DNA of 64,000 bases from Candidatus Pyrohabitans jungbluthii (GCA_002010065.2 MTMD02000002.1:186001-250000), one strand, 5' to 3'; counted from the stretch's first letter, positions 36,594 through 46,314 are shown. A program made the numbers and translations. Notes: generated by a model not told the origin, from the sequence alone.

Positions 36594-37550
36594 ATGGTGG
36601 GAAAGATGGAAATAAGGAACAAAATAATAATTTCATTACTAAGTGCTGTTGCGATATATACGACCCTTTCAATTTATGCAGACATTAATGATCTGATTAT
36701 CGTTTTTAGGGGCTTTAAATGGACATATATCCCTTTGATACTAGTACTAACCTTTTTGAACTATGTATTAAGATTTTTCAAGTGGGATTATTATTTAAGA
36801 TGCTTAAAAATCAACATAAGCAGGAGAGATAGTATGGCAATATTCTTAAGTGGATTATCTATGTCTGTTACTCCGGTAAAGTTGGGGGAGGCATTTAAAT
36901 CTTATCTATTAAAAGAATTGAATGGTGTTGAAATGAGTAAGACACTTCCGATTATATTTGCAGAACGTTTTACAGATTTAATTGGATTAATAATATTGGC
37001 TTCAATTGGATATTCTGTTTTCAAATACGGTAAAGAAGTACTTATAACTACAATTTTTGTTATTTCTATAATAATTATGATAATCCAGTCAGAAAAAATG
37101 TTTATAAAGTTAATAAATTTTAATTTTCCCTTTATATCAAGATTTACAGAAACAGTACAAAACTTGTATTTAAGTACCCATACACTCTTCAAAATAAAGA
37201 ATTTAACTATTGTAGTAGGAATAAGCGTTTTATCGTGGTTTTTCGAATGTTTAGCTTTGTTTTTGGTTATTGAGGGATTTGGACTAGAGATTTCCCTACT
37301 TTTACCTGTTTTCGCCTTCAGTTTTTCCACTATAGTAGGAGCGGTGAGCATGATTCCTGGAGGGTTAGGCGTCACTGAAGGTAGCATGGTGGGAATTTTG
37401 ATTTTCAGTGGTATTACCAAGACCGTTGCAATCGCTTCAACTCTGATAATCAGATTTTGCACCCTTTGGTTTGGTGTTTTAATTGGACTTTTTACGCTGT
37501 CTATTTTATCTATTTATGGTTTTAAATATGGTTTTAAAATAAAAGGGTGA
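36594..37550 (+). CDS. Second flippase-like / LPG-synthase-type membrane protein (UPF0104)
   Basis: 318 residues with about eight helices; motifs VLRFFKWDYYLRCL, LSGLSMSVTPVKLGEAFKSYLLKE (read in parts), IFAERFTDLIGL and MIPGGLGVTEGSMVGIL match the same family as the protein at 28286-29179, from which it is clearly diverged. Likely a lipid-linked sugar flippase or transferase. Start at ATG 36594 or 36606 cannot be settled: no clear ribosome site precedes either. The preceding 200 bases are AT-rich with no visible gene. Confidence 0.75.
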   Translation: MVGKMEIRNKIIISLLSAVAIYTTLSIYADINDLIIVFRGFKWTYIPLILVLTFLNYVLRFFKWDYYLRCLKINISRRDSMAIFLSGLSMSVTPVKLGEAFKSYLLKELNGVEMSKTLPIIFAERFTDLIGLIILASIGYSVFKYGKEVLITTIFVISIIIMIIQSEKMFIKLINFNFPFISRFTETVQNLYLSTHTLFKIKNLTIVVGISVLSWFFECLALFLVIEGFGLEISLLLPVFAFSFSTIVGAVSMIPGGLGVTEGSMVGILIFSGITKTVAIASTLIIRFCTLWFGVLIGLFTLSILSIYGFKYGFKIKG

Positions 37551-37554
37551 GGGA

Positions 37555-39174
37555 ATGATAAGGGTGACATTGTTAAGACATTGGCCGCTAATTATATCAG
37601 TGGGATTCCTTTTGGCAATAATAGCGGTATTGCTAAATGCTTCTCTTATTTATACTCATGGACATCTTGTCTACGCTCTTGATGACCCTTATATTCACAT
37701 GGCTATGGCAAAAAATTTTGCTCAACATGGGGTTTGGGGTGTGACTAAATATGAGTTTTCATCCTCATCCTCATCGTTACTTTATCCATTATTGCTATTC
37801 GTAATATTTTTCTTATTTGGGGTAAACGAAGCTGTTCCGCTTGTATTAAATGTTGTATTTGCAACACTCACAACGTATCTGATTTATATTTTACTTAAAC
37901 AATACAAATTTCCATCCATCTACAATTTTATTGTTCTGCTCTCGATAATATTCTTCACACCTTTTCCTGCGATTATATTTACCGGTATGGAACATATGTT
38001 ACACACACTCATCACAATTTTCTTTGCTTATCTTTCTGCTAAAATTTTATCAAAAGAGCGTTCTGATTTAAATAAAGAATTTTCATTTTTGCTAATATTA
38101 GCACCTTTACTACCCATGACTCGGTATGAGGGGTTGTTTTTGGTGATGGCTGTGAGCACCTTATTCATTATGAGGAAGCGGTTGCTTGAATCCTTCCTGT
38201 TGATCTCACTAAGTCTTGTCCCAATTGTAATATACGGTTTAATCTCGATCTCTAATGGATGGTATTTCTTCCCAAATTCAATTCTTATTAAAAATAATAT
38301 ACCTGTAATTTCTTCTGTAGGCATTTGGAATTTTATTTATCTATTTATTACTCGAATATCAGAATCCCACATTTTAATTCTCATATTTACCACTTCAATT
38401 CTTTTTATTCTGAAATTTATCAGGTCAAATACTCTCTGGAGAGAGCAAACGATCCTCCTTTTTATTTTTATTACGACTGCCTTTTTGCATATGTTATTTG
38501 CGAAGACTGGATGGTTCTATAGATATGAAGCCTACTTAATTGCCTTTGGTATATTTACCATCGCTCTAGAGGTACGGGAATATCTACCAGAAAAGCTATT
38601 GTTTGACAAATATTTAATTCCGAAATACATAGCAATGATACTACTTATCTTTCTCTTTATCTCACCATTTGCAATAAGGGGATATGTATCTTCAATAATT
38701 ACACCTCTTGCTACAAAAAATATCTATGAACAGCAGTATCAAATGGCTTTATTCCTTAAAGAATTCTATCAGGGAGAAACTGTTGCTGCAAATGATATCG
38801 GTACAATCAACTTTATAGCAGATATTAAATGCTTGGATTTAAAGGGTTTAGGTAGTTTAGAAGTAGCTAAAGCAAAAAGAGAGAGTTCTTATAATACTGA
38901 GTACATATACAAGTTAGCGAAGAACGAAGACGTAAAGATCGCAATTGTTTATGACCATTGGTTTGAGTCGTATGGTGGGCTTCCTCCCCAATGGATTAAG
39001 GTTGGAGAATGGAAAATCTCAAATAACGTGGTATGCGGAGGAGATACTGTTTCATTCTATGCAGTTGATCCTGAGGAGGAGGATAGATTGATCGAAAGCC
39101 TAAGAATATTTTCTTCAAAATTGCCAAAAAATGTTAAACAGATGGGAAAATACATTGAAATTAAACAAAAATAG
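37555..39174 (+). CDS. GT-C-type membrane glycosyltransferase candidate
   Basis: 539 residues with about eleven helices. The first loop shows YALDDPYIHMAMAKNFAQHGVWGV (aspartates at about 41-42) and YEFSSSSSSLLYPLLL, a pattern seen in GT-C proteins that use polyprenyl-phosphoryl sugars. The C-terminal 130 residues form a soluble extracytoplasmic domain. It starts four bases after the flippase-like gene and overlaps nothing, so an operon with the UbiA-like gene is likely. In actinobacteria a GT-C arabinofuranosyltransferase neighbours the phosphoribosyl transferase, which makes a pentosyl transferase a reasonable guess. Confidence 0.7.
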   Translation: MIRVTLLRHWPLIISVGFLLAIIAVLLNASLIYTHGHLVYALDDPYIHMAMAKNFAQHGVWGVTKYEFSSSSSSLLYPLLLFVIFFLFGVNEAVPLVLNVVFATLTTYLIYILLKQYKFPSIYNFIVLLSIIFFTPFPAIIFTGMEHMLHTLITIFFAYLSAKILSKERSDLNKEFSFLLILAPLLPMTRYEGLFLVMAVSTLFIMRKRLLESFLLISLSLVPIVIYGLISISNGWYFFPNSILIKNNIPVISSVGIWNFIYLFITRISESHILILIFTTSILFILKFIRSNTLWREQTILLFIFITTAFLHMLFAKTGWFYRYEAYLIAFGIFTIALEVREYLPEKLLFDKYLIPKYIAMILLIFLFISPFAIRGYVSSIITPLATKNIYEQQYQMALFLKEFYQGETVAANDIGTINFIADIKCLDLKGLGSLEVAKAKRESSYNTEYIYKLAKNEDVKIAIVYDHWFESYGGLPPQWIKVGEWKISNNVVCGGDTVSFYAVDPEEEDRLIESLRIFSSKLPKNVKQMGKYIEIKQK

Positions 39175-39184
39175 GGGCAGATAC

Positions 39185-40318
39185 ATGAAAAAATCAAGAA
39201 TTGCGGTGTTAAAAACATCACCTGGAAGGATCTTGGAGGACTACTCCAAATTGATGCGTATGATAGAATATGGAAAATTTTTATCTAAAGATGTGAAAAC
39301 AATTTTAAAACTCAATTTATCTTGGACTTTATTTTTTCCAGCATGCTCCACACCGCCATGGCAGCTTGAAGGTATACTGAAAACTCTAAAAGAAGATGGA
39401 TACAATGATGTTTTGGCTGTGGAAAATCAAACTGTGGTAACACATCCCTGGAAAGGTGCTTATTATAACAAATGGCTTCCTATTCTCAAGCAATATAAAA
39501 CTAGGTTCCTACCATTGACAGATGTGGAGTGGGTAAATTATGAACCCAAAACAGAGATGCTTGCTATGAAAGATATATTCGAAAAAATATTAATACCAAA
39601 AATTTTAATCGGAAGCAATATAATTCATTTACCAACAATTAAGACACATGGGCACACGACCACGACCGGAGCGATGAAAAATGCTTTTGGCGGTTTAATA
39701 CCGAAATATAGGCATCACGCGCACCTGAAGATACATGAAGTCCTCGTTGATTTATTAGCTATTCAGAAAGAGATCCATAAAGGAATTTTTGCAGTTATGG
39801 ATGGTTGTGTTTGCGGAAACGGTGCAGGTCCAAGAACTATGGAGCCTTTTATTGGTAATATAATACTAGCAGGTGGAGATCAAGTAGCTATAGATGCAGT
39901 AGCCGCAAAGATAATGGGATTTGATCCTATGGAAGTGGATTACATTAAAATAGCCCATGATAGAGGATTAGGAGTTGGAGATATTGACCAGATCGAAATT
40001 ATTGGTATTGATAAAAAAGATCTCGAAAAACTAAACTTTGGTTTCATAACAAAAAAAAGCCTGGTAATTAAATGGGATCAGATATTAAGAAAGAATACGG
40101 CAAAAATCAAATGGATACATTATCTTCTGTTTTACTCTCCCATATTTAAATTTTTTATCTTTTTATCAGAATTGTATCATGATTGGATTTGGTATAATTT
40201 AATCGGAAAAAGAAAAATAAAGCAGTTTATGATAACTGAGTGGGGAAAATTATTTAGCAAATACGAATACGGCGAATTTCCAAAATTTAAGGAAGTTAAA
40301 GACTGGAACCCTTATTAA
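39185..40318 (+). CDS. DUF362 domain protein
   Basis: 377-residue protein with the DUF362 pattern: KLNLSWTLFFPACSTPPW, HLPTIKTHGHTTTTGAMKNAFGGL (about 150-173, read in parts), HHAHLKIHEVLVDLLA, VMDGCVCGNGAGPR and AGGDQVAIDAVAAKIMG. Several histidines and cysteines could bind metal, but the C-terminal ferredoxin motif of some relatives is missing. Function is unknown. It ends the AT-rich island. Start ATG 39185 follows AGGGG; the open frame extends further into the preceding gene. Confidence 0.78.
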   Translation: MKKSRIAVLKTSPGRILEDYSKLMRMIEYGKFLSKDVKTILKLNLSWTLFFPACSTPPWQLEGILKTLKEDGYNDVLAVENQTVVTHPWKGAYYNKWLPILKQYKTRFLPLTDVEWVNYEPKTEMLAMKDIFEKILIPKILIGSNIIHLPTIKTHGHTTTTGAMKNAFGGLIPKYRHHAHLKIHEVLVDLLAIQKEIHKGIFAVMDGCVCGNGAGPRTMEPFIGNIILAGGDQVAIDAVAAKIMGFDPMEVDYIKIAHDRGLGVGDIDQIEIIGIDKKDLEKLNFGFITKKSLVIKWDQILRKNTAKIKWIHYLLFYSPIFKFFIFLSELYHDWIWYNLIGKRKIKQFMITEWGKLFSKYEYGEFPKFKEVKDWNPY

Positions 40319-40344
40319 GAAGTTGTCAACAAGCTATTCATAAT

Positions 40345-40581
40345 TCAAAGATTAGCTATCTCCTCCTTTACACTGTTCTGCGTAACTTTTCCCGTGAGAA
40401 TCACACTTTCGTTTGTTTTTTCAGCGGTTGTTTTTGCTATTTCTTTGTAAATTGGTATGAATATAATTGCAGCTACAATAATGGCACCAGCAATAAGTAT
40501 GTACTCTACTGCTCCCTGTGCTTTTGTTTCCAAAGCAAAACTGTAAATGTTCTTTATAATAAAATCTTTAAATGATGCCAT
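40345..40581 (-). CDS. Pilin-like protein with class III signal peptide
   Basis: 78 residues. Near residue 18-40 it has KAQGAVEYILIAGAIIVAAI, the class III (archaeal type IV pilin) signal: cleavage by the EppA-type peptidase before QGAVEY releases a hydrophobic assembly helix. The positions after the helix are short and polar with a glutamate/threonine-rich tail. ATG 40581 is chosen because GGGAGG precedes it. It is downstream of, and similar to, the pilin at 40640-40849, with a long N-terminal leader compared with that gene. Confidence 0.85.
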   Translation of the reverse strand: MASFKDFIIKNIYSFALETKAQGAVEYILIAGAIIVAAIIFIPIYKEIAKTTAEKTNESVILTGKVTQNSVKEEIANL

Positions 40582-40639
40582 TTGCCTCCCTACGAAATAA
40601 AAAAGTACATGCAAAAAAGAAAAAAAGGTAGTAGTTAAT

Positions 40640-40849
40640 CTAGCTAAGGTTTGCTAACTCGTTGTTTACCACATTGCCGACAACCGTAGCAGTCTCCTCG
40701 ATGGTATTCTTAGTCTTATTTCCAGCAGTCTGTGCGATATTCTTGTATATCACGAAGATAACCACTGCAGCGACTATAATGCCGCCCGCCAGCAGGATGT
40801 ACTCAATCGCGCCCTGAGCCTTTTCCTCTTTTAAAAATTTTTTTAACAT
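40640..40849 (-). CDS. Pilin-like protein with class III signal peptide
   Basis: 69 residues; MLKKFLKEEKAQGAIEYILLAGG gives a short positive leader, the QGAIEY cleavage signature and a hydrophobic helix to about residue 35. ATG 40849 has AGGAGGTG eight bases upstream. TATA-like CTATATATAA at 40901-40910 (minus strand) is the probable promoter and leaves a leader of about 30 bases. It lies just downstream of the TadC genes on the same strand and is likely a structural subunit of the same pilus. Confidence 0.88.
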   Translation of the reverse strand: MLKKFLKEEKAQGAIEYILLAGGIIVAAVVIFVIYKNIAQTAGNKTKNTIEETATVVGNVVNNELANLS

Positions 40850-40956
40850 GTTTCGGCACCTCCTGTGGGACAAGATTTAAAGAAAATTATAGTTTTGCGC
40901 CTATATATAACTCTCGGTTACGTGGATGTATATCCTGGGTTTACAGTAATGCACAG

Positions 40957-41919
40957 CTAGAAGGCGGCGAGCATCCCGGGCATAAGACTCTTTACTCCCC
41001 AGAAAACGATATATGCTACTACACCCATCGGTAGCGCGAATTTAAATCCTTTTTTAAAATCACCGTACATAACAACTCCCATCATTATCCCCCCGCTTAC
41101 AGCTTGAGCCACAACGTAGAAAGAGAGCGCTGTCATAATGGAGTTGATCTCCTCCAGTGGAAACTGCTCCGCTCCACCTGTACCAGCCATCGCCTGCGTC
41201 ATAATCGTTGGCAGCGCACCCACAACGCCCATCACGAAGGGCCCTGCCATTAAGCTAGCCATCGCAAGAAAAGAAACCTGCTGCGAAGTCAGAGACTTGC
41301 GTTCGCGCTGAATCATGCGCACTGCTCTAATGTCCTCGCTCACTTCCTCAAGTACATCGCTTATTGGGCCACCGCTTTCTATTCCTTCCAGAAGCAGACG
41401 CATCGCTCGCTCTATCTGCTTTGAGCCGGTTCGCTTGGAAAAAGCAATAAGCGCATCCTTAAGAGGTCTGCCTCTGCGCATCTCAAGGGTTATCTGAGCG
41501 AACTCGTCGCTGAGAGCGCCGTACTCTGCCTCTGCAATCTCCTGAATCACCGCTTCCAGCACCAAGCCCGTGCGGATAGAAACCGCCATGTGGTGCAACG
41601 CGTCAGGAAGCATCTCCTCTATCTCTGCCCTTCGCTTGTCTGCCTGCATTTTGGGTATTGCAACCATGAGCGCTTCTGTGAATATAAATGCCCCAAGTCC
41701 GGCAGGGAGGTTTACAATAAGCGAGATTAGCACAAAAAGCACAACTCCGAGGGCGAAGAATATACCCATCCACTCACGGGCAGAGAAAGAGATGTTTGCA
41801 TTTGCAAGCATTATCTCCATAGAGATGAGAAATCGCCTGGGAACGAGAAACTGGGGAATGCGAAGCTTTTCGAGGATACTTCGCAGCCTGTTAACCTTAA
41901 CTTCTTCTTTCTCTGCCAT
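40957..41919 (-). CDS. tadC: Pilus platform membrane protein, TadC/GspF family
   Basis: 320-residue membrane protein with the GspF/T2SSF fold: cytoplasmic four-helix segments (EMLPDALHHMAVSIRTGLVLEAVIQEIAEAEYG, read in parts) and membrane helices at about 45-80 and 235-310. It follows the larger family member directly; its ATG 41919 comes just after that gene's TGA at 41922-41924, with AAAGGTG before it. Together the pair forms the inner-membrane platform. The GTG at 41925 is a minor alternative. Confidence 0.88.
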   Translation of the reverse strand: MAEKEEVKVNRLRSILEKLRIPQFLVPRRFLISMEIMLANANISFSAREWMGIFFALGVVLFVLISLIVNLPAGLGAFIFTEALMVAIPKMQADKRRAEIEEMLPDALHHMAVSIRTGLVLEAVIQEIAEAEYGALSDEFAQITLEMRRGRPLKDALIAFSKRTGSKQIERAMRLLLEGIESGGPISDVLEEVSEDIRAVRMIQRERKSLTSQQVSFLAMASLMAGPFVMGVVGALPTIMTQAMAGTGGAEQFPLEEINSIMTALSFYVVAQAVSGGIMMGVVMYGDFKKGFKFALPMGVVAYIVFWGVKSLMPGMLAAF

Positions 41920-41921
41920 TT

Positions 41922-43058
41922 TCACACCTTTGGTTCAAAGCGTTTGACCATGAAGGACATGTAGATGCCAACACCGAAAAAGGCGAGGTAGAGTATCCAC
42001 ATCACATTCGCAGGTATTGGAAGCCCCTTCATCGCTATGCCCATGGCTATTACAAGGGTTGTTATAAGCACAGGTGCCACAACAAGTGCAAACATGTACA
42101 TCAGCGAGAATGTATTCAAAATCTGTATGTAGTCTTTAAGCTTCATTCTCATCTCGGTTGCAACTTCCTCGGCAATTATCTTTAGCGTGTTTGCAAGATT
42201 TCCGCCAGTTCGCAGGGTTGAAATTATCTGGCGGGAAGCCTTCTTTAGTCCGGGTGAGTCTATGCGCAGGTTCATCCTGTCGTAGGCTTCCTCTATGGTT
42301 GCGCCGCGCTCTATTTCAAGTATTGCGCGCCTGAACTCCTCGCTGAGCACACCGTAGCCGCTCTGGGCGACGCTACGCATTGTTTCCAGCAAACCCGCGC
42401 CAGAGGTGAGTTGCGTTGCCATGTGTCTAAGCGCAAAGGGAAGTTCCCTTGAAAAGGCATCTGAGCGCGCTTTGACCTTAGATTTTGGGTAGATTCTCGC
42501 GTAGAAAAAGACGAAGACTCCAAGCAGGGGGCCCAGCACTATGCCGATGAGCGAGCCCAAAGCGCCGAGAGTGGCGGCGAAGAGTATGCTGAAGAGCACC
42601 GCGGAGGCAATAGCAACAATAACGCTCGCCCCTATCGCAAAGGCTATGTATTTGGATGCTGGCATGAGGATATTCGCCTTGTACAGGTCTTCCTGAATAT
42701 TTGCGAAGAATGACGAGGGTGCTCTTGTATAACCCGAAAAGAGGTCTGAAACAATGTTCACCAGCCTAGTGGCGAAGGGTTCGCGTAGCTCCTCACGCTC
42801 CGGAACAATCTCAAAAGGCTCCTCGCCAGGAAGCTCCTCCTCCAGGGCAACAGCCTCGCGAAGCTTAAGGAGCTTCTCTTCAATGGCGCGCTTTCTCGCC
42901 TCCTTCTCTTTTTCTTTCTTCTCCCGGAGCTTTTTTGCAGCTTCTTCCTGCTCAGATAGAGCAAGAGATACCTCCTGGGCTCTCCTGGCTACGCTCTCTA
43001 CACCGGTTACCGTCAGTTCACCTATTTTTTCTATCAGCCTTAATATTGCATTTGCCAT
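41922..43058 (-). CDS. tadB: Pilus platform membrane protein, TadB/TadC-like, with charged N-terminus
   Basis: 378 residues. The first 85 residues are a highly charged coiled coil (EEAAKKLREKKEKEKEARKR), followed by the GspF-type domain with membrane helices at about 140-190 and 320-370 and the cytoplasmic motifs ELPFALRHMATQLTSG, LLETMRSVAQSGYG and LRTGGNLANTLK. It lies one base downstream of the tadA stop. The charged extension may contact the ATPase; that is inference. Confidence 0.88.
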   Translation of the reverse strand: MANAILRLIEKIGELTVTGVESVARRAQEVSLALSEQEEAAKKLREKKEKEKEARKRAIEEKLLKLREAVALEEELPGEEPFEIVPEREELREPFATRLVNIVSDLFSGYTRAPSSFFANIQEDLYKANILMPASKYIAFAIGASVIVAIASAVLFSILFAATLGALGSLIGIVLGPLLGVFVFFYARIYPKSKVKARSDAFSRELPFALRHMATQLTSGAGLLETMRSVAQSGYGVLSEEFRRAILEIERGATIEEAYDRMNLRIDSPGLKKASRQIISTLRTGGNLANTLKIIAEEVATEMRMKLKDYIQILNTFSLMYMFALVVAPVLITTLVIAMGIAMKGLPIPANVMWILYLAFFGVGIYMSFMVKRFEPKV

Positions 43059-43059
43059 C

Positions 43060-46000
43060 TTATTCCCCTATGCTCTTGTGAAGTTCAATCTCCTGCAGAA
43101 AGCCTTCGGGGTCTGAGTAGTACCTGTTGAATGTCTTCGAGACATCTCTTATGTCTGTTATATGATTCTCAACCATCCATGATAAGACTTTCTCCCTTCG
43201 CTTGAGCTCTTCCTCCAGGTCTTTCATGGAAATACCTTTCAAGCGGGCGATTTTCTGCTTCAGCACGCTTGGCTGCCCAGTCGCTACCAGGTCGTCCTTC
43301 TTGGGGTCCCACTCATAAACGTTGTTGAGGCTCACCTTTCCCTGATCGTCACTCACCACCTCTGCCACTTCGGTTATTCTTCGCAGAGTCTTGCCCTCGT
43401 GGTAAATCTTGTTCTGCATGAGTATTAAATCGAGGGCGGGGAGCATTATCTCGGGCACCTCCATGGGCGGGTTTGTGAGCCTTATCAGGGTCTCCTTGGC
43501 AGAGTTCGCGTGCACAGTGCCCATGCAGCCATCATGACCAGTGTTCATGGCAGTGAAGAGCGTCCTCGCCTCGCGTCCGCGAACCTCGCCCACAATAATG
43601 CGGTCAGGACGCATTCGTAGCGTGTTCTTCACCAAGTCGTCCATTGTAACCTCGCCCTCACCCTCAACGTTGGGCGGGCGTGTCTCGAGGCGAACTACAT
43701 GCTCAATCGGAAGTGTAAGCTCTGCGGTATCTTCAATGGTTATTACACGCTCAGTCTCGGGTATGAAGGAACACAGCACGTTGAGCGTTGTTGTCTTACC
43801 ACAGCCTGCACCTCCGGCGGCGAGAATATTGCCCGGCTTTATCCCCAGCCCTTCCACCACCAACCACAGGTAGGCAGCCACCTCTATGTTCAAGGTGCGG
43901 AACTCTATGAGGTTCACCACTGTCAAAGGCTGCGAGCGGAACTTTCTTATTGTTATTGTAGGCCCATCTAGGGAAATTGGGGGTATGGTTGCGTTCACAC
44001 GCGAGCCATCACTGAGACGGGCGTCCAGCAGCGGCGAAGATTTGTCTATCCTTCTTCCAACAGATGCAGCGATCTTCTCGATTATTCTTATTATCTCCTC
44101 ATCTGTATCAAAGACAATGTTTGTTTTGCAGTTTCCGTAATTGCGGTGGTTAACATAGACCGGCTTCTTCGTGCCTATGACCATTATCTCCTCAAGCTGG
44201 TCGTCGCTGAGCAGAAACTCAAGTAAGCTATAGCCCACCATGTTGTTGACCACAAGCTTGGCTATGTCCTTGCGCTTGGCCATGCGCACTTCTGGGAAGT
44301 AGCGCTCTATGACCTCGAGAACACGCTGCATGAATATTCGCTTTCTCTCCTCTCTGTCGGTTATGCTTTCCGGGTCTATGTTTATCTCCTTTACCGCGCG
44401 ATTCTCTATCTCCTCCAGGAGCTGCTTTTCGCGAGAGGAGAGCTTGGGTAAGGGCACGAGGTAGTGGGGATTTTTCTCATTCTCCAACTTCACTATCTTA
44501 CGATGTGCATTGTGGTCAAGCACTGTCTCCTTTACGTCTCCCTTCTCTGAACCCAAGAGAAGCAGATAGCTTCGCCTCCGCCTCTTTGCCTCCTCTTCTC
44601 CCACCTCTTTATCAGACTCTATCCCCTCAATCTCCTTGAGAAGCTGCTCGGGGTTAGTGTAATACTCCCTTATTACCCTCCCCACCTCCTTAATGCCGCG
44701 CAAGTTGTTCTCGACCATGTACTCCAGAACCTTTTTCCTGCGCTCTATCTCGGCGTCCACATCCTTAAGTGAGACGCCGCGAAGCTCTGCGATTTTGCTC
44801 TTTAAAAGGCAGGGCACTCCAGTGGGCTTTATGGTGTCATCGCGGGGGTCCCACTCGTAGATTATGTTTATTTTTACCTCTCCGTTTTCGATTCCAACAA
44901 CCTCGGCGATCTCAGTTATCCTTCTCACCGTCTTGCCCTTGTAGGAGAAGCGGTTCTGCATGAAGATGAAGTCAAGAGAGGGGATCATTATTTTTGGCAC
45001 ATTCATTGGCGCAGAGGTGAGCCTGGTTATGGTCTCTCGCGCTGTGTTCGCGTGCAGCGTGCCTAGGCAGCCGTTCTGCCCTGTGTTCATCGCCGCCAGC
45101 AGAGTTCTCGCCTCAGCGCCGCGCACCTCACCGACGATGATGCGATCGGGACGCATACGCAGTGTGTTCTTCAGCAGCATCTCCATGTTTATCTCGCCTT
45201 TGCCCTCCACGTTCGGTGGCCTCGTTTCGAGGCGAATCCAGTGCTCCAGAGGTAGCTGAAGCTCCGCCGTGTCTTCTATTGAGATAACCCTGTCTGCTGG
45301 GGGTATAAAGCTGCCCAGGCAGTTGAGCGTCGTCGTCTTGCCGCTGCCGGTGCCGCCGCTCACTAGGAAATTTGCAGGCTTTACGCCATAGCCCTCTGCG
45401 ACCAGCCAGAGAAAGGCCGCTAGCTCAGTGGTCATGGTGCCGAATTTTATTATGTCTACAACCGTGAGGGGGTCTTTCCTGAACTTTCTTATGGTAAGGG
45501 AAGGTCCGTCAAGAGAAACGGGACGAATAGTGGCATTTACACGCGAGCCGTCAGGGAGGCGGGCGTCGAGCAGCGGAGAGGTGAGGTCAACCCTCCTGCC
45601 GATGGTTCTCGCAATCCTATTTATTATCTTCTCAATCTCCGCGTCGCTCTCAAAGACAATGTTGGTTTTGCACATTCCGTGCTTCCTGTGGTACACGTAC
45701 ACGTGTTTTTTGGTGCCCACTACCATTACCTCTTCAAGGGCATCGTCGTTGAGCAGCGGCTCCAGTAAGCCATAGCCTATCATGTTCTGAACTATCAGCT
45801 CGGCGAAGGCGTGCTGCTTGTGCTTTGGTATATTGGGGTACTTCAGGTCAATTAGAGCCACAACTTCCTTGAGAAAAGCCTCTCTTCTCTTTTCTCTATC
45901 CAGAAAACTCTCAGGGTCAATGGTTATCTCGGCCACGGCACGACGTTCAATGTCTTTCAAAATCTTTTTGTCTTTCTCGGTTAATTCCGGCAGAAATACA

Positions 46001-46314
46001 ACGTATATTGGTAACTTTTCTCCAGGTTTTCTTACTATACGGTGGTCTTTTGCCTCCTCTAGGATCTCTCCGATCACCTCGTCACCGATTCGGCGAATTT
46101 TATCAAAGCTATCTAGGTAGCTGCCAGCCTCCTCCCTCGCAGCGTCCAGAAGACCACCAATCGAGCGCTGGGTGTGTGCTACCTCACCTCGTGTAACCTT
46201 GAAATCAAACCTATTTTTAGGGCTTTCTCCCTGAGCAGCTCCACTAAGAATTCCAGTAATATCTTTACCTTTTCCTTTTTTCTTTTTCTCAAAGTCAAAG
46301 AAGTCATAAGGCAT
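43060..46314 (-). CDS. tadA: Tandem TadA-type secretion ATPase, two complete modules in one chain
   Basis: 1084 residues, about twice the usual length of a type II/IV secretion ATPase. Module 1 (about 110-545) and module 2 (about 615-1060) each have the N-terminal EITIDPES-type helix, the DLTSPLLDARLPDGSRVNAT pattern (read in parts), Walker A (GGTGSGKT at 320-327; GGAGCGKT at 834-841), the Asp box, IIVGEVRG (Walker B region) and the TLHAN/TVHAN histidine box. The modules are offset by 514 residues. Both P-loops look intact, although the second has Cys in place of Ser. It drives the pilus with the two TadC-type proteins and pilins downstream. Confidence 0.95.
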   Translation of the reverse strand: MPYDFFDFEKKKKGKGKDITGILSGAAQGESPKNRFDFKVTRGEVAHTQRSIGGLLDAAREEAGSYLDSFDKIRRIGDEVIGEILEEAKDHRIVRKPGEKLPIYVVFLPELTEKDKKILKDIERRAVAEITIDPESFLDREKRREAFLKEVVALIDLKYPNIPKHKQHAFAELIVQNMIGYGLLEPLLNDDALEEVMVVGTKKHVYVYHRKHGMCKTNIVFESDAEIEKIINRIARTIGRRVDLTSPLLDARLPDGSRVNATIRPVSLDGPSLTIRKFRKDPLTVVDIIKFGTMTTELAAFLWLVAEGYGVKPANFLVSGGTGSGKTTTLNCLGSFIPPADRVISIEDTAELQLPLEHWIRLETRPPNVEGKGEINMEMLLKNTLRMRPDRIIVGEVRGAEARTLLAAMNTGQNGCLGTLHANTARETITRLTSAPMNVPKIMIPSLDFIFMQNRFSYKGKTVRRITEIAEVVGIENGEVKINIIYEWDPRDDTIKPTGVPCLLKSKIAELRGVSLKDVDAEIERRKKVLEYMVENNLRGIKEVGRVIREYYTNPEQLLKEIEGIESDKEVGEEEAKRRRRSYLLLLGSEKGDVKETVLDHNAHRKIVKLENEKNPHYLVPLPKLSSREKQLLEEIENRAVKEINIDPESITDREERKRIFMQRVLEVIERYFPEVRMAKRKDIAKLVVNNMVGYSLLEFLLSDDQLEEIMVIGTKKPVYVNHRNYGNCKTNIVFDTDEEIIRIIEKIAASVGRRIDKSSPLLDARLSDGSRVNATIPPISLDGPTITIRKFRSQPLTVVNLIEFRTLNIEVAAYLWLVVEGLGIKPGNILAAGGAGCGKTTTLNVLCSFIPETERVITIEDTAELTLPIEHVVRLETRPPNVEGEGEVTMDDLVKNTLRMRPDRIIVGEVRGREARTLFTAMNTGHDGCMGTVHANSAKETLIRLTNPPMEVPEIMLPALDLILMQNKIYHEGKTLRRITEVAEVVSDDQGKVSLNNVYEWDPKKDDLVATGQPSVLKQKIARLKGISMKDLEEELKRREKVLSWMVENHITDIRDVSKTFNRYYSDPEGFLQEIELHKSIGE

